Shown piece after piece: positions 24,301 through 36,914 of a stretch of 64,000 bases of DNA. This stretch comes from Ecdyonurus torrentis (Eukaryota > Arthropoda > Insecta > Ephemeroptera > Heptageniidae). Each line of letters begins with the position of its first letter. The stretch's first letter is position 1. The stretch spans positions 14,906,050 through 14,970,049 of the forward strand of contig OX439132.1 of NCBI GenBank assembly GCA_949318235.1. Direction: 5' to 3'. Made by a program: the position numbers and the translations under genes. The notes under the pieces are model-generated. The model saw nothing but the letters and a program-made list of their open reading frames with translations. It was not told where the DNA came from and made no database searches.

Positions 24301-27300
24301 GCAGACACTTGTTTGTTATGGTCTGTACATGCGGAGGTGTTCGGGAATGTTACAAGAAGAAGTAGAAGTGGTGTTGGTTGTCGGGGATGGTGGCGCGTGG
24401 GTGTTAGCAGGACTCACCTTGGCGCGTGCACTCAATGCTGGGATTGACAGGTGAAGTTTCTGTTGACACAACTCTTCTAGTAAGGCAATTCCTAAAACAT
24501 TACATTTAAACTATTAGAATAATTTTAATTATTATTTTTACAAAAAAGTATTTTTATAAAAAAAAAAAAAAAAAAAAAAACTGGACTTTGTGATAGGACG
24601 TATTTGATTGATGAAAAAAGTTAAAAGGAGAAAAACACTGATTTTTTTTTTTTTTTTTTAATTACTGTACCTATACGATACCTATTGTCATTAATGGAGC
24701 ACTTGCAATGAAATGTTTTTAATTGTTGCAACAAGTGAAAATGATTTTTCTATATGAAAGCATGAAGAATATTTCAAATTATTTTAAAAAGTTCGTTCAT
24801 TGTAAGATCCCTAGAAAATACCAGGTACTCTCACCAAAACTGTTAAAAACCTCACTCAAATAACATGCAGTTAAATGGCAAACTTGACCTCTCAACAATG
24901 AAAAAAAAATTGTTAATAATTCTTATGGAGTGAGAGTACCTGGTATGTTATAGGGACGTTAGTTCATTGCAAGTGGTCCATATGTATGTTAATAATGATA
25001 AGATAAAACCATTGTGGTTGTGGTAAAACCATTGTGGTTATTTTTACAAATAAGCATACTGTATTTTCAACAGAAGGACAAAGGATAATGCATACACATA
25101 TTATTTGCAAATCAATAAATCAATGCTGTAATAAGGACTGCCAAATATATTTGTATTTATGTTGCTGATAGTTTGAAACTAACCTGGAGCTCTATTAGTA
25201 TTATATCTTGACTCCCATGCATCAAACAGCATGTTGTAGTAGCGTGGTCCTTCAAAGAACTGATGGTAACGATGAGAGTCTGGAGTAGGGAAGATTCTCA
25301 AGAAGCTGTTAAATATGCAAAGTTAATGATTCATCATTTCCAATTACTAAAGTATTAATATGTTTGTTGTTAACTTTACCTTCCAGCTTGGGTCAGTTCA
25401 TCCTCTGCTAGGATTAAGTGACGTACATCATCGGAAGTCAAGTTTTGCAGAATTTGTCCAACATACTAAAATTAACAACATACAAAGTTAATCACATGAA
25501 CACTATAGATGCTTAAAATTAAATAAATCATCTATACCTATTGATAAATAAAGATTAGATAGGAAACACATAGATTTAAAAAATTGGAGAAAGGGAGTAG
25601 AGCTGTAGCTGACAGCAACCCTTGTGTGAGAGAGAATTATGCGGAGTTAATAAAATTTCTTAAAATGCAAAGAGTAAAGATGGAACTAAAGCATACTATA
25701 TTTACGGCTTCTCCTACAAGCACGACCAACGAATTTTTTTCCATTGTTATAAAAAATCTGTTAAAAAACTCAAAATTACATGTGTTGTTATGGATAAAGG
25801 TTCCTAAAAACCTTTTTGTTGTTGATACGTTGCTAAGATTTTTGCTTATGGGTCTATCTTGCTTGTAGTAGAAATGACCGTTAATATAGTTTGCTTTAGA
25901 TGGAACTAGCCTTTTTCTATGATCAAAGCTTTGTTTTTAAGTTTTTTTTTTTTTTTTTTTTTTTTTTTTATCTTATAGCTTTATTTTTTCTGTCCTGTAC
26001 TAAAAAAAATTAAAGCAATGGTAACTTACATCTTCTCTATTGTAACAGTCCTTGGTGAAGTACAACTGCTTATGAGCTTCATCTCTTGATAGTCCCACAT
26101 GATACATACGAGGATCTAAGCAAAGCTGCGAAGCTTTGCTATCAGGTGCTAGAGTTTTCAGTAGCTCCTTCTACAAGTAAGATACAATGTAAGCTCCATT
26201 CTAATTACTAAATCAAGTGAAGTTACGTACTTGCATGGATGCAGGCAGCTTGTTAGGGATGTGGTATCCAGCCATGTTGAGTAGGTCACACACCAGAGGA
26301 CCCTTCACTGCTTGATCCAAAGGAGAAGAGGAGTGCAAGGAAGGAGAGATGTTCACCTTTGAAGAGAAAAAAAGAAGTTGAATAATTTTGTCTTTCTAAT
26401 CTCAATAATAGGGATAAATACTGCAGCAAAATCACAGACATATATATACAGTATCTGCAGTCATTATTACTATTTTGCATTTACCTCTAGTAGCCAAGGC
26501 CTGAGTTTATCATCAAGTAGAACGTCCACGCCAAACAACTCATAGCAGCAGTAACGAGAGGAAACATGCTCTCTAATCAGAGCACTGATGGCAGACTCTC
26601 CACTCACAAGTGTCTTCACTACTAAATCTTCCAGGCGTCCCCAAAGTTCATTCACATCTACTCCTTGTTGCGCTAAGTAGCTCCACAATGCTTTCACGGT
26701 CCTGCAAACAACACCAATAACCATTATTAGCATTATGCTATAGTACGCAAACATACATCAACATATTTTTTAAATTTCACGTTTTCATGTTTTGCATCAA
26801 AATTAGACCTGGTTCCAGTACCCATGTTAAATGCATGTTTGTTTGTGTTCACTAGAGTTTTATCAGCCCCTTTTTCCATAATCAATTGCTGTGTTTACCA
26901 TGAGACAAGCAAAAAGGCAAAAATAATAAAATATTAAATTTAAATTAAAAACTTGTAATAATTAAATAATATTAACAATCAATCACAATTCATTTTGAAT
27001 CCTCCTCATTAGAAATGTGAAGCAACTCATTTTTGGTGCCTCTTTACTTAAGCAAGTGCATGGGATGAGCAAACACAAAATTTTTTTTCTTAACTTGACG
27101 TAAAAGTTGACCAATTTTTACATTTCACATTTGTACGTTTTACATCAATTGCATTAACCGGCATTTAATTATGATTAGTGTATATTTCCTTACCATTTGT
27201 GCCCCTGGCAAGCATCAGCATCCTCATTCTGAGTGTACTGGCTGCTGTTCTTGTTGATACTGTAATTGGTGAGATGCATGTAACGGTCATGTAGGCTCGA

Positions 27301-30300
27301 CATCTCGCTGGAGTACTTCACTGCATCAAATAAAGTATTTTGTTAGTGTGTTAGTTCATATCAGACACAAATTAATGTATATTAATAATTTTAGCACTGT
27401 ACCAACATTTAAATGTTTAAATTATTGGTAGTAAGAACTTAAATAAATCATTGTATCAATCCATTGACTAACCTGAAGCAAAACGTACTAATCCATCATC
27501 ATAGAGATAGATACGAAGAGGGTCAATACTGCTCACAAATACATACAATCTCAGATCAAATTTGCTACCATTGATCAGGTAAGGCTGAGCAATATAACGT
27601 TGAACTACAAGAGGACGTTTCTTAGGGATTTGAGACCATTTGTGCACCACACGGATACCAGTACCTCTGGCAGATGCAGGCTGTAAAATATCACAATTAT
27701 CAGTTAATTGTTTTCAGATATTATATAATTATTATAACTTACTGGCTTCACAATCCAACGCTCAATACCACATGTTTTTTCCCATGCCTGGCGTAGCAGA
27801 CGTAGGTCTTGAGGCAAGATGAATGTACGAGGCATGAAGCCAAATCTGAAAAAGCAAAATAAGACAATATTTAGAGCTTTGCAAGAAAATGAGACATGTA
27901 TTAAATAACAACAACTAAAGAGACTTACTCTTTCTTTCCGAATTTGAGCATGAGTTTATGTAAATTGCGCCACAGTCTATCTTTACGTCCAATCTGGAAG
28001 GTTCCTGGGAAGTGGTTCATTTTTTGGAATTCTTTAATACTGCTGAAGCAAACAGACTTCATGTGTTTTCCCCAAGTACCACACCAGTCACTGGAGGCTG
28101 TAATAACAAATTAAAACATTAGTGGTGGAGCACTATGAGACATATAACAATTATCAAAATATATATTTCATTTTGTGTGTATATTAAGGAGAAGGGAGAT
28201 TCAGGGTACTTACTTCTGACTAAACGGAAGTTGGAGTGCAAGAGTGTACGCCGAACAATGAGTGGTGTGATTGGACTTAACTTCCATTTGAGCAGACGCT
28301 GAACTTCTGGTGGCATTCCTAAACCTGGTATGACAAAAATAAAACTTCAACTACAAGTTAATTACTGTTCATTACTATCTAACTTTTGTGACACCATCAA
28401 CTGCAAATTCATTAAATATATTTTCATATATAGTTTGTTTTTTTATTGTTACCCCCCCCCCCCCCCCCCCCTGATCTAGTATGTAACTTACATACACTTA
28501 GAATGTGTATGGACCTTTTTGTGGCTTCCTTATTTTTTCCTTTGATAATACATCCAAACTGAAATGGTTTTTATTTCCAAATTTAATTAAATACACATGC
28601 ACATATGCAAACATATAATAATGTTATACGTCCCTTTCAGGGTAAGTTAAAAGCACTTTTCTTTGACCTAATGATTAATCTCCACAACTCTCAATAAGTG
28701 TGAAACATTGCTAGTTTTCAACACAAGAAAAAAAATATACATAGCAATAACATATAATTGCTGAATTTATGATTAAAATTAAAGAACAAAGCGTACCTTG
28801 AGGTCCTTCAGGTGCAGTGAATCTTACATAAGGAGGAACGTAAGAGAAGAGACTGCTACGTAGTGGTGGTTCTGCAGGTTGATCTATAAACACAGAGATG
28901 AAAATATACATGGCAACATATCCATTGCAATTACATCGTCGATAATGTTTACCTGCAGCTGCAGGTTGTGCAGATAAAGCGAGAACTGCTTGTGCTTCAG
29001 CAGGGACAAAAGCTGGTTCGCTTAGTGATATACAGCCTAATGTCTCACCCACTAATGATGGAGTATTAGAGCCTGAAATTACATAATATTTATTCTTTTA
29101 CTTACTTCTTTCCTAGTAAGCTTTTTTTTAAATGCTTATTAAAAATTACAAAAACAGAGAGAATCTGCATAATTTAATAAATTTGTACAATACAGTAGTA
29201 TTTTTTTGGCAACATAAGCAAAATGGCTTAAATAACATAAATGGCTCTAATTTAAGATATAAGTTTTTGCCAAGTCAGTTTGATTTTAGAAGCTTCAGAA
29301 AGAAAGCATGCATAGTTATACTCTAAAAGTAGTGATGCTCACCATTAGCACTACCTTCTTCAGTCATGGGTCTGCAATCTTCTTCTTCTAAATCCTCCTC
29401 CCCAAGGCCAGTATCACTACAAAACACAAAAAACTCCAGTGTTATAATGTGATCAGTGGATAAGTGTTTTAGATTTAATTTACCTTTGCTCAGAGTCAGG
29501 AGAAACATGATTCATTTGTTGGCAGATCCAAATACCAGACTGGAACAAAATTATAAGCAACCATTTTATGATGCAAACATTCATTAATTGTTGTGTTGTT
29601 ATATTTTTTTTCCTTCACCCCCCCCCCCTCCCCCCAATCAATGCAATCTTTACAGTTTTAAAGCTCTAGTACCAAAAATATCATTGAAAAAAAATGTATA
29701 TTACATTACCACTTATTTTTGGATGAAATTAAACAAAAAGGATAGGTGAACCCAGCAACACATATTGGATAGCTTCCAGCACTAAATTTCAAGACAAAAC
29801 TGAGTGTTATGCCTTCATAGGACTCAGGCACATCACACTTAGTTTTCTCTATAAGTTAAGTGCCGAAAGCTATCCAATACATTTTAGTTTCTTTATCTAT
29901 GTGCTACGTACTAAGATTTTCACCAAAGTATGGGACATTCTTCACAGCCCTTGCTGGCTTCTCCTTTCCTTTTTGTTCAAATTTATGAACCAGCAATGGT
30001 TTATTTTCCTGAATATCTCTACTATTTATCATTGGAAAAAAATGAGAGAGAAAAGGAGGTCTATTCAGTGTACCAACCTGACTATTGACACTGGAAACAC
30101 TCCGTGCTGCAATTTTGGGAGAGATATCTCTGGGTCTCTTGACTGCAGCAGCCCCTGAAATACTGGGAGAAGCTCGTGAACCAGGAGCACTACAGGCTGC
30201 ACCCCCACTTTCTCTCCTCAGTCTCTTGCTTTCACAAGGTTCTTTGTTTAGAGCTATGGCGCTGTGATTGCGTAGAGAGCGTAACTGGGAACGCACAGCT

Positions 30301-32613
30301 TCCAACTGAAACATTGAGAACAAATATATTAACTCAAATCACTTGGGAAATATTATAAAAAAAATAATTGTAAGGTTAATTATAACCTTCTTTTCTTAAT
30401 GGCAGCATTATTTTTCAATGCATTTCAATACAGAATTTTATTAACTGTAAAACAGATATAATACTGTTCAAGCCAAATAGTGGAGTTGTTATTCTAAACT
30501 AATAAGAGAACGTTTTTGTATGGGTAATTTTAGATACATACCTCTTGCTGGTAATGCTGTCTATCAGGCCACCCACTATCCATGGCTGTGGCTGCATCCC
30601 GCAAATGTTGAGAAGATCTAGAGAGCTCTTGACATGCTGCATCTTGAGTATGATGACACTGTATCTCTGTCAAAACTTGATTATGACAATGTAAACGTGC
30701 ACCTGGACTGTAATGCTCTTTAGTAGTTGTAGCAGATGTAAATAATTCAATATTTTCTGATAAACCAGGATTTTTACTATTTAAATTTTCTCTAAAATAT
30801 GAAGATTCTGATGTTTGTCTATTATATCCATAACATTTTATATTATCACTATCATCAATTTGTTGTGGATCACATAAATATTTATTAGTATTATTAGATT
30901 CACAAGATCTACTTATAGATGATTTATTACATACTACTACACTTGATAGTTCACATTGTTCTGATGAACTTGTATTATTTTGGCAATAAGGCCATTGTGC
31001 AAAATTTGATTGCATATTTTGGCACTTTGGTTTACAAGATGGACTTTCAGGAAGTGAATAATTACATTCTCCTCCACTGCGTACTTTTCTTACTTCATTA
31101 GTCTGAAAAAATACAGTATACAATTTTGAAATACAGTGTACATTATAGTATTAGCAACTATTACCATACACCGGTAAGTAAAATTAAAATGTAATGATGC
31201 CATTTTTCTTTTAATACCAAGTTAAATTTTTATTTTTCAAGTTAGAGCTGTGATTTAATGACTGCTAAAAAACTAAATAATAACCCCTTCCCCCTCCACC
31301 AAACCTTTTTCTATTTCAATAATAATATTCCTACTTCATATCTTTGAAAACCTTATTTTATATAGAGCGAAGAAGAAAAAAAAAAAAAAAAAAAAAAAAA
31401 GGATTAAAATGTTTTAAACAATCGTATATATCGTTGCATTAGAGCACAAACCGTATCTGCAAAAGCAACAAAGTTCAAAACAATAAACAACAAAGTAAAG
31501 AGTTTTGACTTGACTGCTTTTGGAGATACTGTTTTTGCTCAAATGCTATACAATATGTATACAGTACATATCGATGTTGTTACGAGCAATATGTGTAACT
31601 CGTTTTATGTCAGGCAAAGCAAAATGTCTATCTCATTATTTGTCACGCGTAGCAATATGTGTATCTTGTTTTTTGTCACGCGAAGCAATATGTGTAACTC
31701 GTTTTTTGTCAGGCGAAGCAAAATGTGTAAGTCGAGCACTGTCTCCATTATGTTCGGGAACGACTTACACATTTTACTTCGCCTGACAAAAATCAAGTTA
31801 CACATATTGTTCACAACAACGTCCATACTTTATATGTATAATTACAAGCCCAATGGTAAATTCTCATTAAAAAATGTACTGTACTGTACCTCAATGCTTG
31901 TAACTGGGAACAATGTGTAACCAATCAAAAGCGCGCCAGAAAAATGGCACGACCCCCCCCCCCCCCCACCCAAGCTTCCCATACTTTAGTACAGGAGCCA
32001 AACTTTTAAGTAATTATTGTGAAAACTACTGCAGTACATAATAAACGAGACATTTATATGATGCATACTACATAGACTTGTTTTTAGCTACACATACAAA
32101 ATTTGTTCACAATATTCATTGGAAAGAAACATTCATTATTAATGTGCAAAGTTGCAGTACTGCATTGTTAACACTAGAGTAAGATGTTTGTAGTAACACT
32201 ATTGCTGTATGTATGTACTGTACCTTTTACTAAATTACATATAAATTACATACTCATACACTAAATAACATGATTAATATTGGTATTAAAAGTGTATCAA
32301 AGGCTGTGAAATTTCAAGCAATGCTCAAGTGTACAGGGGTATGTGATAGCTATTGTAAGGTCTAGGGCCTAGGGTGCAAAATACCAACCTGTGCTGGGAG
32401 GTAACGGTGCCCTGAATCAGCCCTAGATTGTGTATTATTTGGTATCTCAATAACTTGACTTGTGCCATTACGAGATCTGATTCCAGTCATGCATTCAGAA
32501 CATCTACATTCACTAAAGTTGCCTTCCGTACAGCAGTAACAACAGCTGGGGTGCTGGCATAGGCCTACATATTCTTGCTGGCACCCTGGAGCAGGAACTT
32601 TCACATAGGCCAT
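18207..32613 (-). CDS. TTLL4: TTLL4-type tubulin polyglutamylase
   Basis: Coding exons on the minus strand, all in phase: 32613-32389, 31102-30542, 30305-30078, 29539-29484, 29416-29343, 29072-28953, 28883-28797, 28324-28214, 28097-27929, 27845-27743, 27680-27473, 27320-27194, 26701-26485, 26356-26231, 26170-26030, 25465-25380, 25305-25184, 24491-24418, 19401-19229, then 19012-18973 or 18351-18207. The first form gives about 1015 residues. The N-terminal 380 residues are low-complexity and Cys/Ser-rich. The TTL domain (about 430-800) carries WGKHMKS, NHFPGTFQIGRKDRLWRNL, KPPASARGTG, QRYIAQPYLINGSKFDLRLY, LTNYS and the ATP-site ELFGVDVLLDD..PWLLEVNISPSLHSS. These signatures fit TTLL4, which adds the first (initiating) glutamates to tubulin and other acidic proteins. 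The LTSDDVRHLI..EDEL and FFEGPRYYNML segments are the TTLL4 C-terminal extension. The last common exon adds a Glu-rich stretch. Confidence 0.93.
18973..19012 (-). CDS. TTLL4: TTLL4 proximal terminal exon
   Basis: After a strong acceptor (CTCCTGTTTCTTTAG) this 40-nt exon completes the split codon from 19229 and adds RMVACDDTVEEIA before TAA. It is mutually exclusive in effect with the distal exon, since it carries a stop. Confidence 0.55.
19855..20133. repeat. Inverted repeat with 26-bp tandem lead-in
   Basis: TGACTTGGCAAC(A/T)CTGTAGCA is repeated twice in tandem (about 19855-19900). It is followed by CGCGCGCCGAGAAAGGAT, which is inverted at about 20118-20133 (AATCCTTTCTCGGCG), with GATAGCC partly mirrored inside (GGCTATC). 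It lies in the long TTLL4 intron and looks like a decayed hairpin element. Confidence 0.5.
23498..23555 (-). CDS. TTLL4: Possible cassette exon of TTLL4
   Basis: A 58-nt interval has a good acceptor (TTGTTGTGTCTCAG) and donor (A|GTAAGT). It is in frame only if entered in phase 2, giving PKCVVCYARFTANLNEQNR and leaving the frame exactly at phase 0 for the exon at 19401 (SCADC). Phase 2 entry is available if the preceding exon is extended from 24418 to a weaker donor (CGCAT|GTACAG, end 24329). That extension is open and reads on as KVSPANTHAPPSPTTNTT. Skipping both also keeps the frame. Confidence 0.4.
24329..24417 (-). CDS. TTLL4: Possible 3' extension of TTLL4 exon
   Basis: Reading past the GTGAGT donor at 24417 stays open for 30 codons, rich in Thr, Pro and Ser, and ends at a GTACAG donor. 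The alternative end supplies the phase needed for the 23555-23498 cassette. The donor is weaker than the internal one, so use may be partial. Confidence 0.3.
24691..24992. mobile_element. Nested pair of hairpin elements in TTLL4 intron
   Basis: The outer arms (TTAATGGAGCACTTGCAATG and CATTGCAAGTGGTCCATATG) enclose an inner element at 24808-24956, whose ends TCCCTAGAAAATACCAGGTA and TACCTGGTATGTTATAGGGA continue into CTCTCAC on each side. The arrangement suggests one element inserted in another, or a complex fold-back. Confidence 0.6.
28452..28471. repeat. Poly-C tract in TTLL4 intron
   Basis: About 20 C residues. Similar C runs occur at 281-297, 4494-4513, 9790-9802, 29619-29636 and 31954-31968, and a G run at 34517-34531. 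They are a recurring homopolymer type in this otherwise AT-rich DNA. Confidence 0.9.
29763..29878. mobile_element. Hairpin element TATTGGATAGCTTYC
   Basis: TATTGGATAGCTTCCAGCAC at the left and GTGCCGAAAGCTATCCAATA at the right are inverted with one or two mismatches. About 116 bp in a TTLL4 intron. Just beyond it (29907-29985) is sequence matching 433-510. Confidence 0.65.
31561..31838. mobile_element. Fold-back element with internal 35-bp repeats, copy 2
   Basis: Homologous to 9941-10249, with the same unit (AGCAATATGTGTAACTCGTT, TTTTGTCAGGCGA) and the same unique centre (CTCCATTATGTTCGGGAACG). The left arm here has four units and the right arm about one, so the arms are unequal in repeat number. 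It lies in the TTLL4 intron between the first two coding exons. Confidence 0.8.
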
Positions 32614-33241
32614 TTTTGCACTCTGCAATGAGAGTGAAAAAATAAATCAACTTTTTTAATGTTTTTTATTATTATTATTATTTTTTTTTTTTTGGAAAAT
32701 AACAAGAATTTAAAATTAAATTTTCTTAATTATACTGACACAAGTATGTCACTTTATGAATGTGATTGTGTGTAGATACTAACATTAATATAATAAAAGA
32801 GTAAACGAAACCTTGACACTGTTTTAAGAAACCAGGAAAAAAATCAAGGTCTGCAGCAAAATCTGCATCTCAAATTTCGTCTTTATACATTTCTATTACC
32901 TGAATAAAACAAATATTTTCGTCTTACAAAGTTCTCATAGCAGTTGAGAAAATAGCACTGAGCTAAGTTGCAAAAATTATGAAGAAAATTAATACCTTAA
33001 TTCAATTTACAAGCTATTGAGTGGGCAAAAAATATTTTAATCGATTTGTGGAAGCTCATTTTGCGCACAACGTGTGTTTCTCAAAGACATAGAGGGCCAG
33101 CTGACCCCGGCATTTAATCTATATTTTAAAACAAATATTTCATATTTTACGTTTTGAAATGTTGTAAAATTATTTATTCAAATCATTTAACATTAATTAA
33201 TTAATATAAATTGCTTTAAAAATAGGGCACATCTCCCTTAC

Positions 33242-33440
33242 CTTTCAAGAAATTGACGTTTTATCACAAAAATTTATAGCGCCATTCCGCCGAATGCGAC
33301 ATTTTCAGCAAAATGTGTGAAATGAAGAGAGAGGGGGTAAGAAAAGAGAGGGAGAAAATATTTTGGAGGGCACGCTTGTGCTGCCACCATTTTTTTCAAA
33401 CACGCGCGGGAGACACTCACAAATCATGACAGCAATCAGC
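33242..33440 (-). promoter_or_regulatory. Probable TTLL4 5' UTR exon with upstream ORF
   Basis: On the minus strand a GC-richer stretch ends at TTCTTGAAAG|GTAAGG (exon end 33242). The first coding exon of TTLL4 starts at an acceptor (CTCTCATTGCAG, exon start 32622), nine bases before its ATG, so a non-coding exon must lie upstream, and this one fits in position and orientation. Within it an ATG at about 33391 opens an upstream frame of about 39 codons (MVAAQACPPKYFLPLF..) that ends before the donor, a possible translational brake. The 5' limit is approximate. Confidence 0.4.
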
Positions 33441-34849
33441 ATTGACTTTTTGTGAAGCATCCAATTCTATCCCAAAATTATTACGCAAAATAAGTTGCTT
33501 TTTTTTTAAAGTTACAAGTTGCAGACCATACAATTGATTTCAGATATTTTAATTAAGGGCATGTCAATTTTTATATATTTATTTTTTTAAACTGCGGGCA
33601 AAGCGTGTCGCTGATTATAGCTTTTTTACTTTTTGTCGCGTATACTCTAACTTGAAGTATTTTTTATTTATTATTATTATTTACTTTTTATGTTGCCCAT
33701 ATTTTAATTTGCCTGATAAATTTTCAGACTTCCTTTTAAATTTGTGTTATTGTCACATAATGCGATACACGTTAAACATATAAAATAACATATTTTAATA
33801 AAATAAAATAATAATAAATATAATATAATATACCCCGCGCGTAGACGTTTATAAATTATATCCTGTTGTTATAATTATGGTTTCCATTTCAAGTTTTTAT
33901 GAACTAAAAATATTTTAATAATACTTTTCAAACAAATGATAAAATTTGATTTCTTCTATTGTTTTTTTTTTTTTTTTTTATTATTGTTATTATTGAAGTA
34001 TTTTTATTATGTTATATCAAGAAAAAATATTCGAACATGCATGGTTGATATAATATAAGAATAATAAAAGATACAACGAGTAGAGAAAAATGTAGAGGTG
34101 GGTTATTAAAAATATAACGCTAATTAGGTGCATATGAGCATTGAGTAAGTTGTTAAATATAAATACAGAATTAGAAAAAATCTAATATCATGGATTTTAT
34201 ACTTTTTGTTTTAAAATGTAATATATATTTTTTAAGTTATTTGAATACAAATATGCTTCAAGAAAATAAATAAAATAGGTGCAATTATATACCTTACACT
34301 TCATCAATTCAGGAGCGCGTAAATCAGAGCGCGTAAATCAATGTCTATGGTTCACTTAAAAAATCAATTTATTTTTAACTATGAAAATATTTTGCACATT
34401 TTTGGTTTGATTTATTTATATTATTTATAATATATATTTTTTGGAGGGAGCGATTCCTATACTGCAATGTTAATATCGGCGGGCAGCGGGTGGTAATAGC
34501 TGTAATTGACCGTTTGTGGGGGGGGGGGGGGTAGCCCCTGGTTTGACCGTTGGCTTCTAATATAATAATCTACAGAACTTTTATCAACAAGTCAAGGGCT
34601 TAATTACCTAAAGAAAATCCTTATGATATTAGTGTGTTATTTGTTAAACAAATACACACCTATCTTCGTCCCCCTGCTCCTCCTCCTCCACAATTTTCAT
34701 TATTTTATAGTTCAATATCTAGAATAATAAATAAAAATACAATCGAATTATTTTTATCTATATAATTTTGAACTACTTTACGTAATATGTAATCTCTAAG
34801 TTGAGAACGACATCTATAGTGAATGGATAAAGACTGTTGCTGTAAAAGG

Positions 34850-35026
34850 CAACAGAAGATAGATGGAAAGAAAAAAAAAAAAGTTGGGGCAGTTGCAGGG
34901 CGCGCGAGTGAGCATCGTTCTTGAGGATCAGAAACGAAATACATTTGTGAGCCATCTGCTAGCCGTGCGGTTGGGGGTGGCTGCGGATCTTTTATTTCCA
35001 AATTTAATCTTGCATCATATCTAATT
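34850..35026 (-). other. Unassigned coding-like stretch
   Basis: On the minus strand, after a possible acceptor (TTCATTAATTAG), the frame reads RYDARLNLEIKDPQ, then PPPTARLADGSQMYFVSDPQ and ERCSLARPATAP before running into a poly-T tract. The composition looks protein-like and GC is higher than around it, but no donor of good quality follows and I recognise no family. A second small interval (34712-34632) has a good acceptor, an ATG (MKIVEEEEQGDED) and a GTGTGT donor. Joined to the TTLL4 first coding exon it would hit a stop, so it is not a simple N-terminal extension. Confidence 0.25.
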
Positions 35027-36800
35027 AATGAATAATTAATTTTTTTTAATTTTTTTTTGTTTTTATTAATTTCAATTTATTGTTAGTTTTCTACAAAAGT
35101 TTTTAAAAGAGATGGTAAGTGTTATACATTTTATTTTATTTTTAAAATCGATCTATTTTTTTTTGTACATATCAGTCTTATTTAATGCTTGAACAATTAT
35201 TTTAATATTGATTTTTTTTTAAATATATGAACATTAATTAAATTAATGTAACATTAACGTAGTATGATAATATAAAATCTAAAAGTGTAAATGGATCAAA
35301 TTTAAAATAATGTAATATATACCATCCTTTATAATAAAGAACGTTTCACAACTTGACAGCAATATGTTACACATTTTCAAAGCGTAACAATTTTAACAAT
35401 TCATAAATAAGTGTTTTAAAATCAAACAATATTATGATTTATCATAATAATAAAGAAATGAGAGCAAAAATGCTGAGACGTCACTTGGGCAAAGTTAAAT
35501 TAATGGTGCGACAGTTGCTTTTTTTCAAAAATAAATCGTTCATACATAAATATTTTAAGAACTTGCATTCAAAATTGCAAAATATCTTTAAAAAAAAAAA
35601 AGATAATCGCTTACAAAAATGAAAAAGTTGATTCATACAAAACAAACTTCTAAACTGTAATTAACTTGATTCAAATTATTGTATTGAAACTTTTAATTAT
35701 TTTTTGTTATTGCATGAAATGAATTAATGATTTGTTATCATCTTATATTTGATTTAGATATGTCTTGCATTATATAGACGAACTGCTATATTTATGTATA
35801 TAATAGATTGTTCGGCGGAAATTGGTGTCCCAAATGCACTATATTTTTGTTGGTATAGGACTATACGCCAGCTTTAAATTGTGTTTACATTGAACATAAA
35901 AAACACTTTTCTTTTCTTTCTTCTTCTTATTTAATATATAACGCGCACCGCGGCTGTTATATAGTTTGCTTACTTGGGGGTCTAAATAAAGAAGATGCAG
36001 AGCTCAAATATAAAAACTTAACTATACAGAGGGATGTTTTTGTGTACTTATATGTCTGTGTATGAGGGGGAGATATGAAATACGAAAGAAAAAAATATAT
36101 ATCAAAAAAAATCTATACGCACTCGGAAATATATATTTTTAGTTTATACTCTTTGCTTTAAGATATAAGGAATAAAATCTAACTATAGTCTTCTAAGAAA
36201 TTTTTAAACTTAAAAAGAGATATTAAACAAGAAATTTTATAATTTGATATTTTTGTTATTAATTATAATATGCAAAAATGATACAGTTTGCATGTTGATA
36301 GTTACATGAGAGTGAGATAAAAGTGACCCACTCGCACGACCCTCTCTTATATATTAATGACCTTTGACCAAGCATATAATCAATACTAACTAACGATCCT
36401 TGACCGATCTTCTCTATTCACAATTTCTTTTAAAAAATGATTTTTTTTTCCTTATGAAATATTCATAAATTTATAGTTTGCATAGTTACTATTATGATTT
36501 CCAATACACTGTGTGATATCATATCTGCATACAAGCTTGCAGAAAACTATCTACATTGCATCTTATACAAGGATAGAAAAAATGCAAAATGCACTATCAT
36601 GCAATATTTACAGTATATATAAATCATGACTTAAAAGAAAAAATAATATGCAAAATTATTGTATAGGGTACTGATTTATATGTTTATAATATGTTTGTTT
36701 TTTTAAGTTTTAGGCTATACATGTGATTTGATACAGCATCAATCTAATCTAATGTCTCCAAAATTAAATAAAGAATAAGATAATTAAAGTTCATGAGTAT

Positions 36801-36802
<2 letters not shown>

Positions 36803-36876
<74 letters not shown>

Positions 36877-36914
36877 GACAGAGAGACAGAGAGAGGCAGA
36901 GAGAGAGAGAGAGG
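36803..36914. repeat. (GA)n microsatellite
   Basis: A nearly pure (GA)n run, with GACA variants towards its 3' side, of about 110 bp. Confidence 0.95.

Noticed and set aside
25584..25868. 94-codon plus-strand frame in a TTLL4 intron
   Set aside because: No recognisable domain, no splice context, antisense to the host gene. Could be a decayed insertion but nothing supports it.
35434..35622. 62-codon Lys-rich frame on the plus strand
   Set aside because: Composition matches AT-rich non-coding DNA; no splice or start context.
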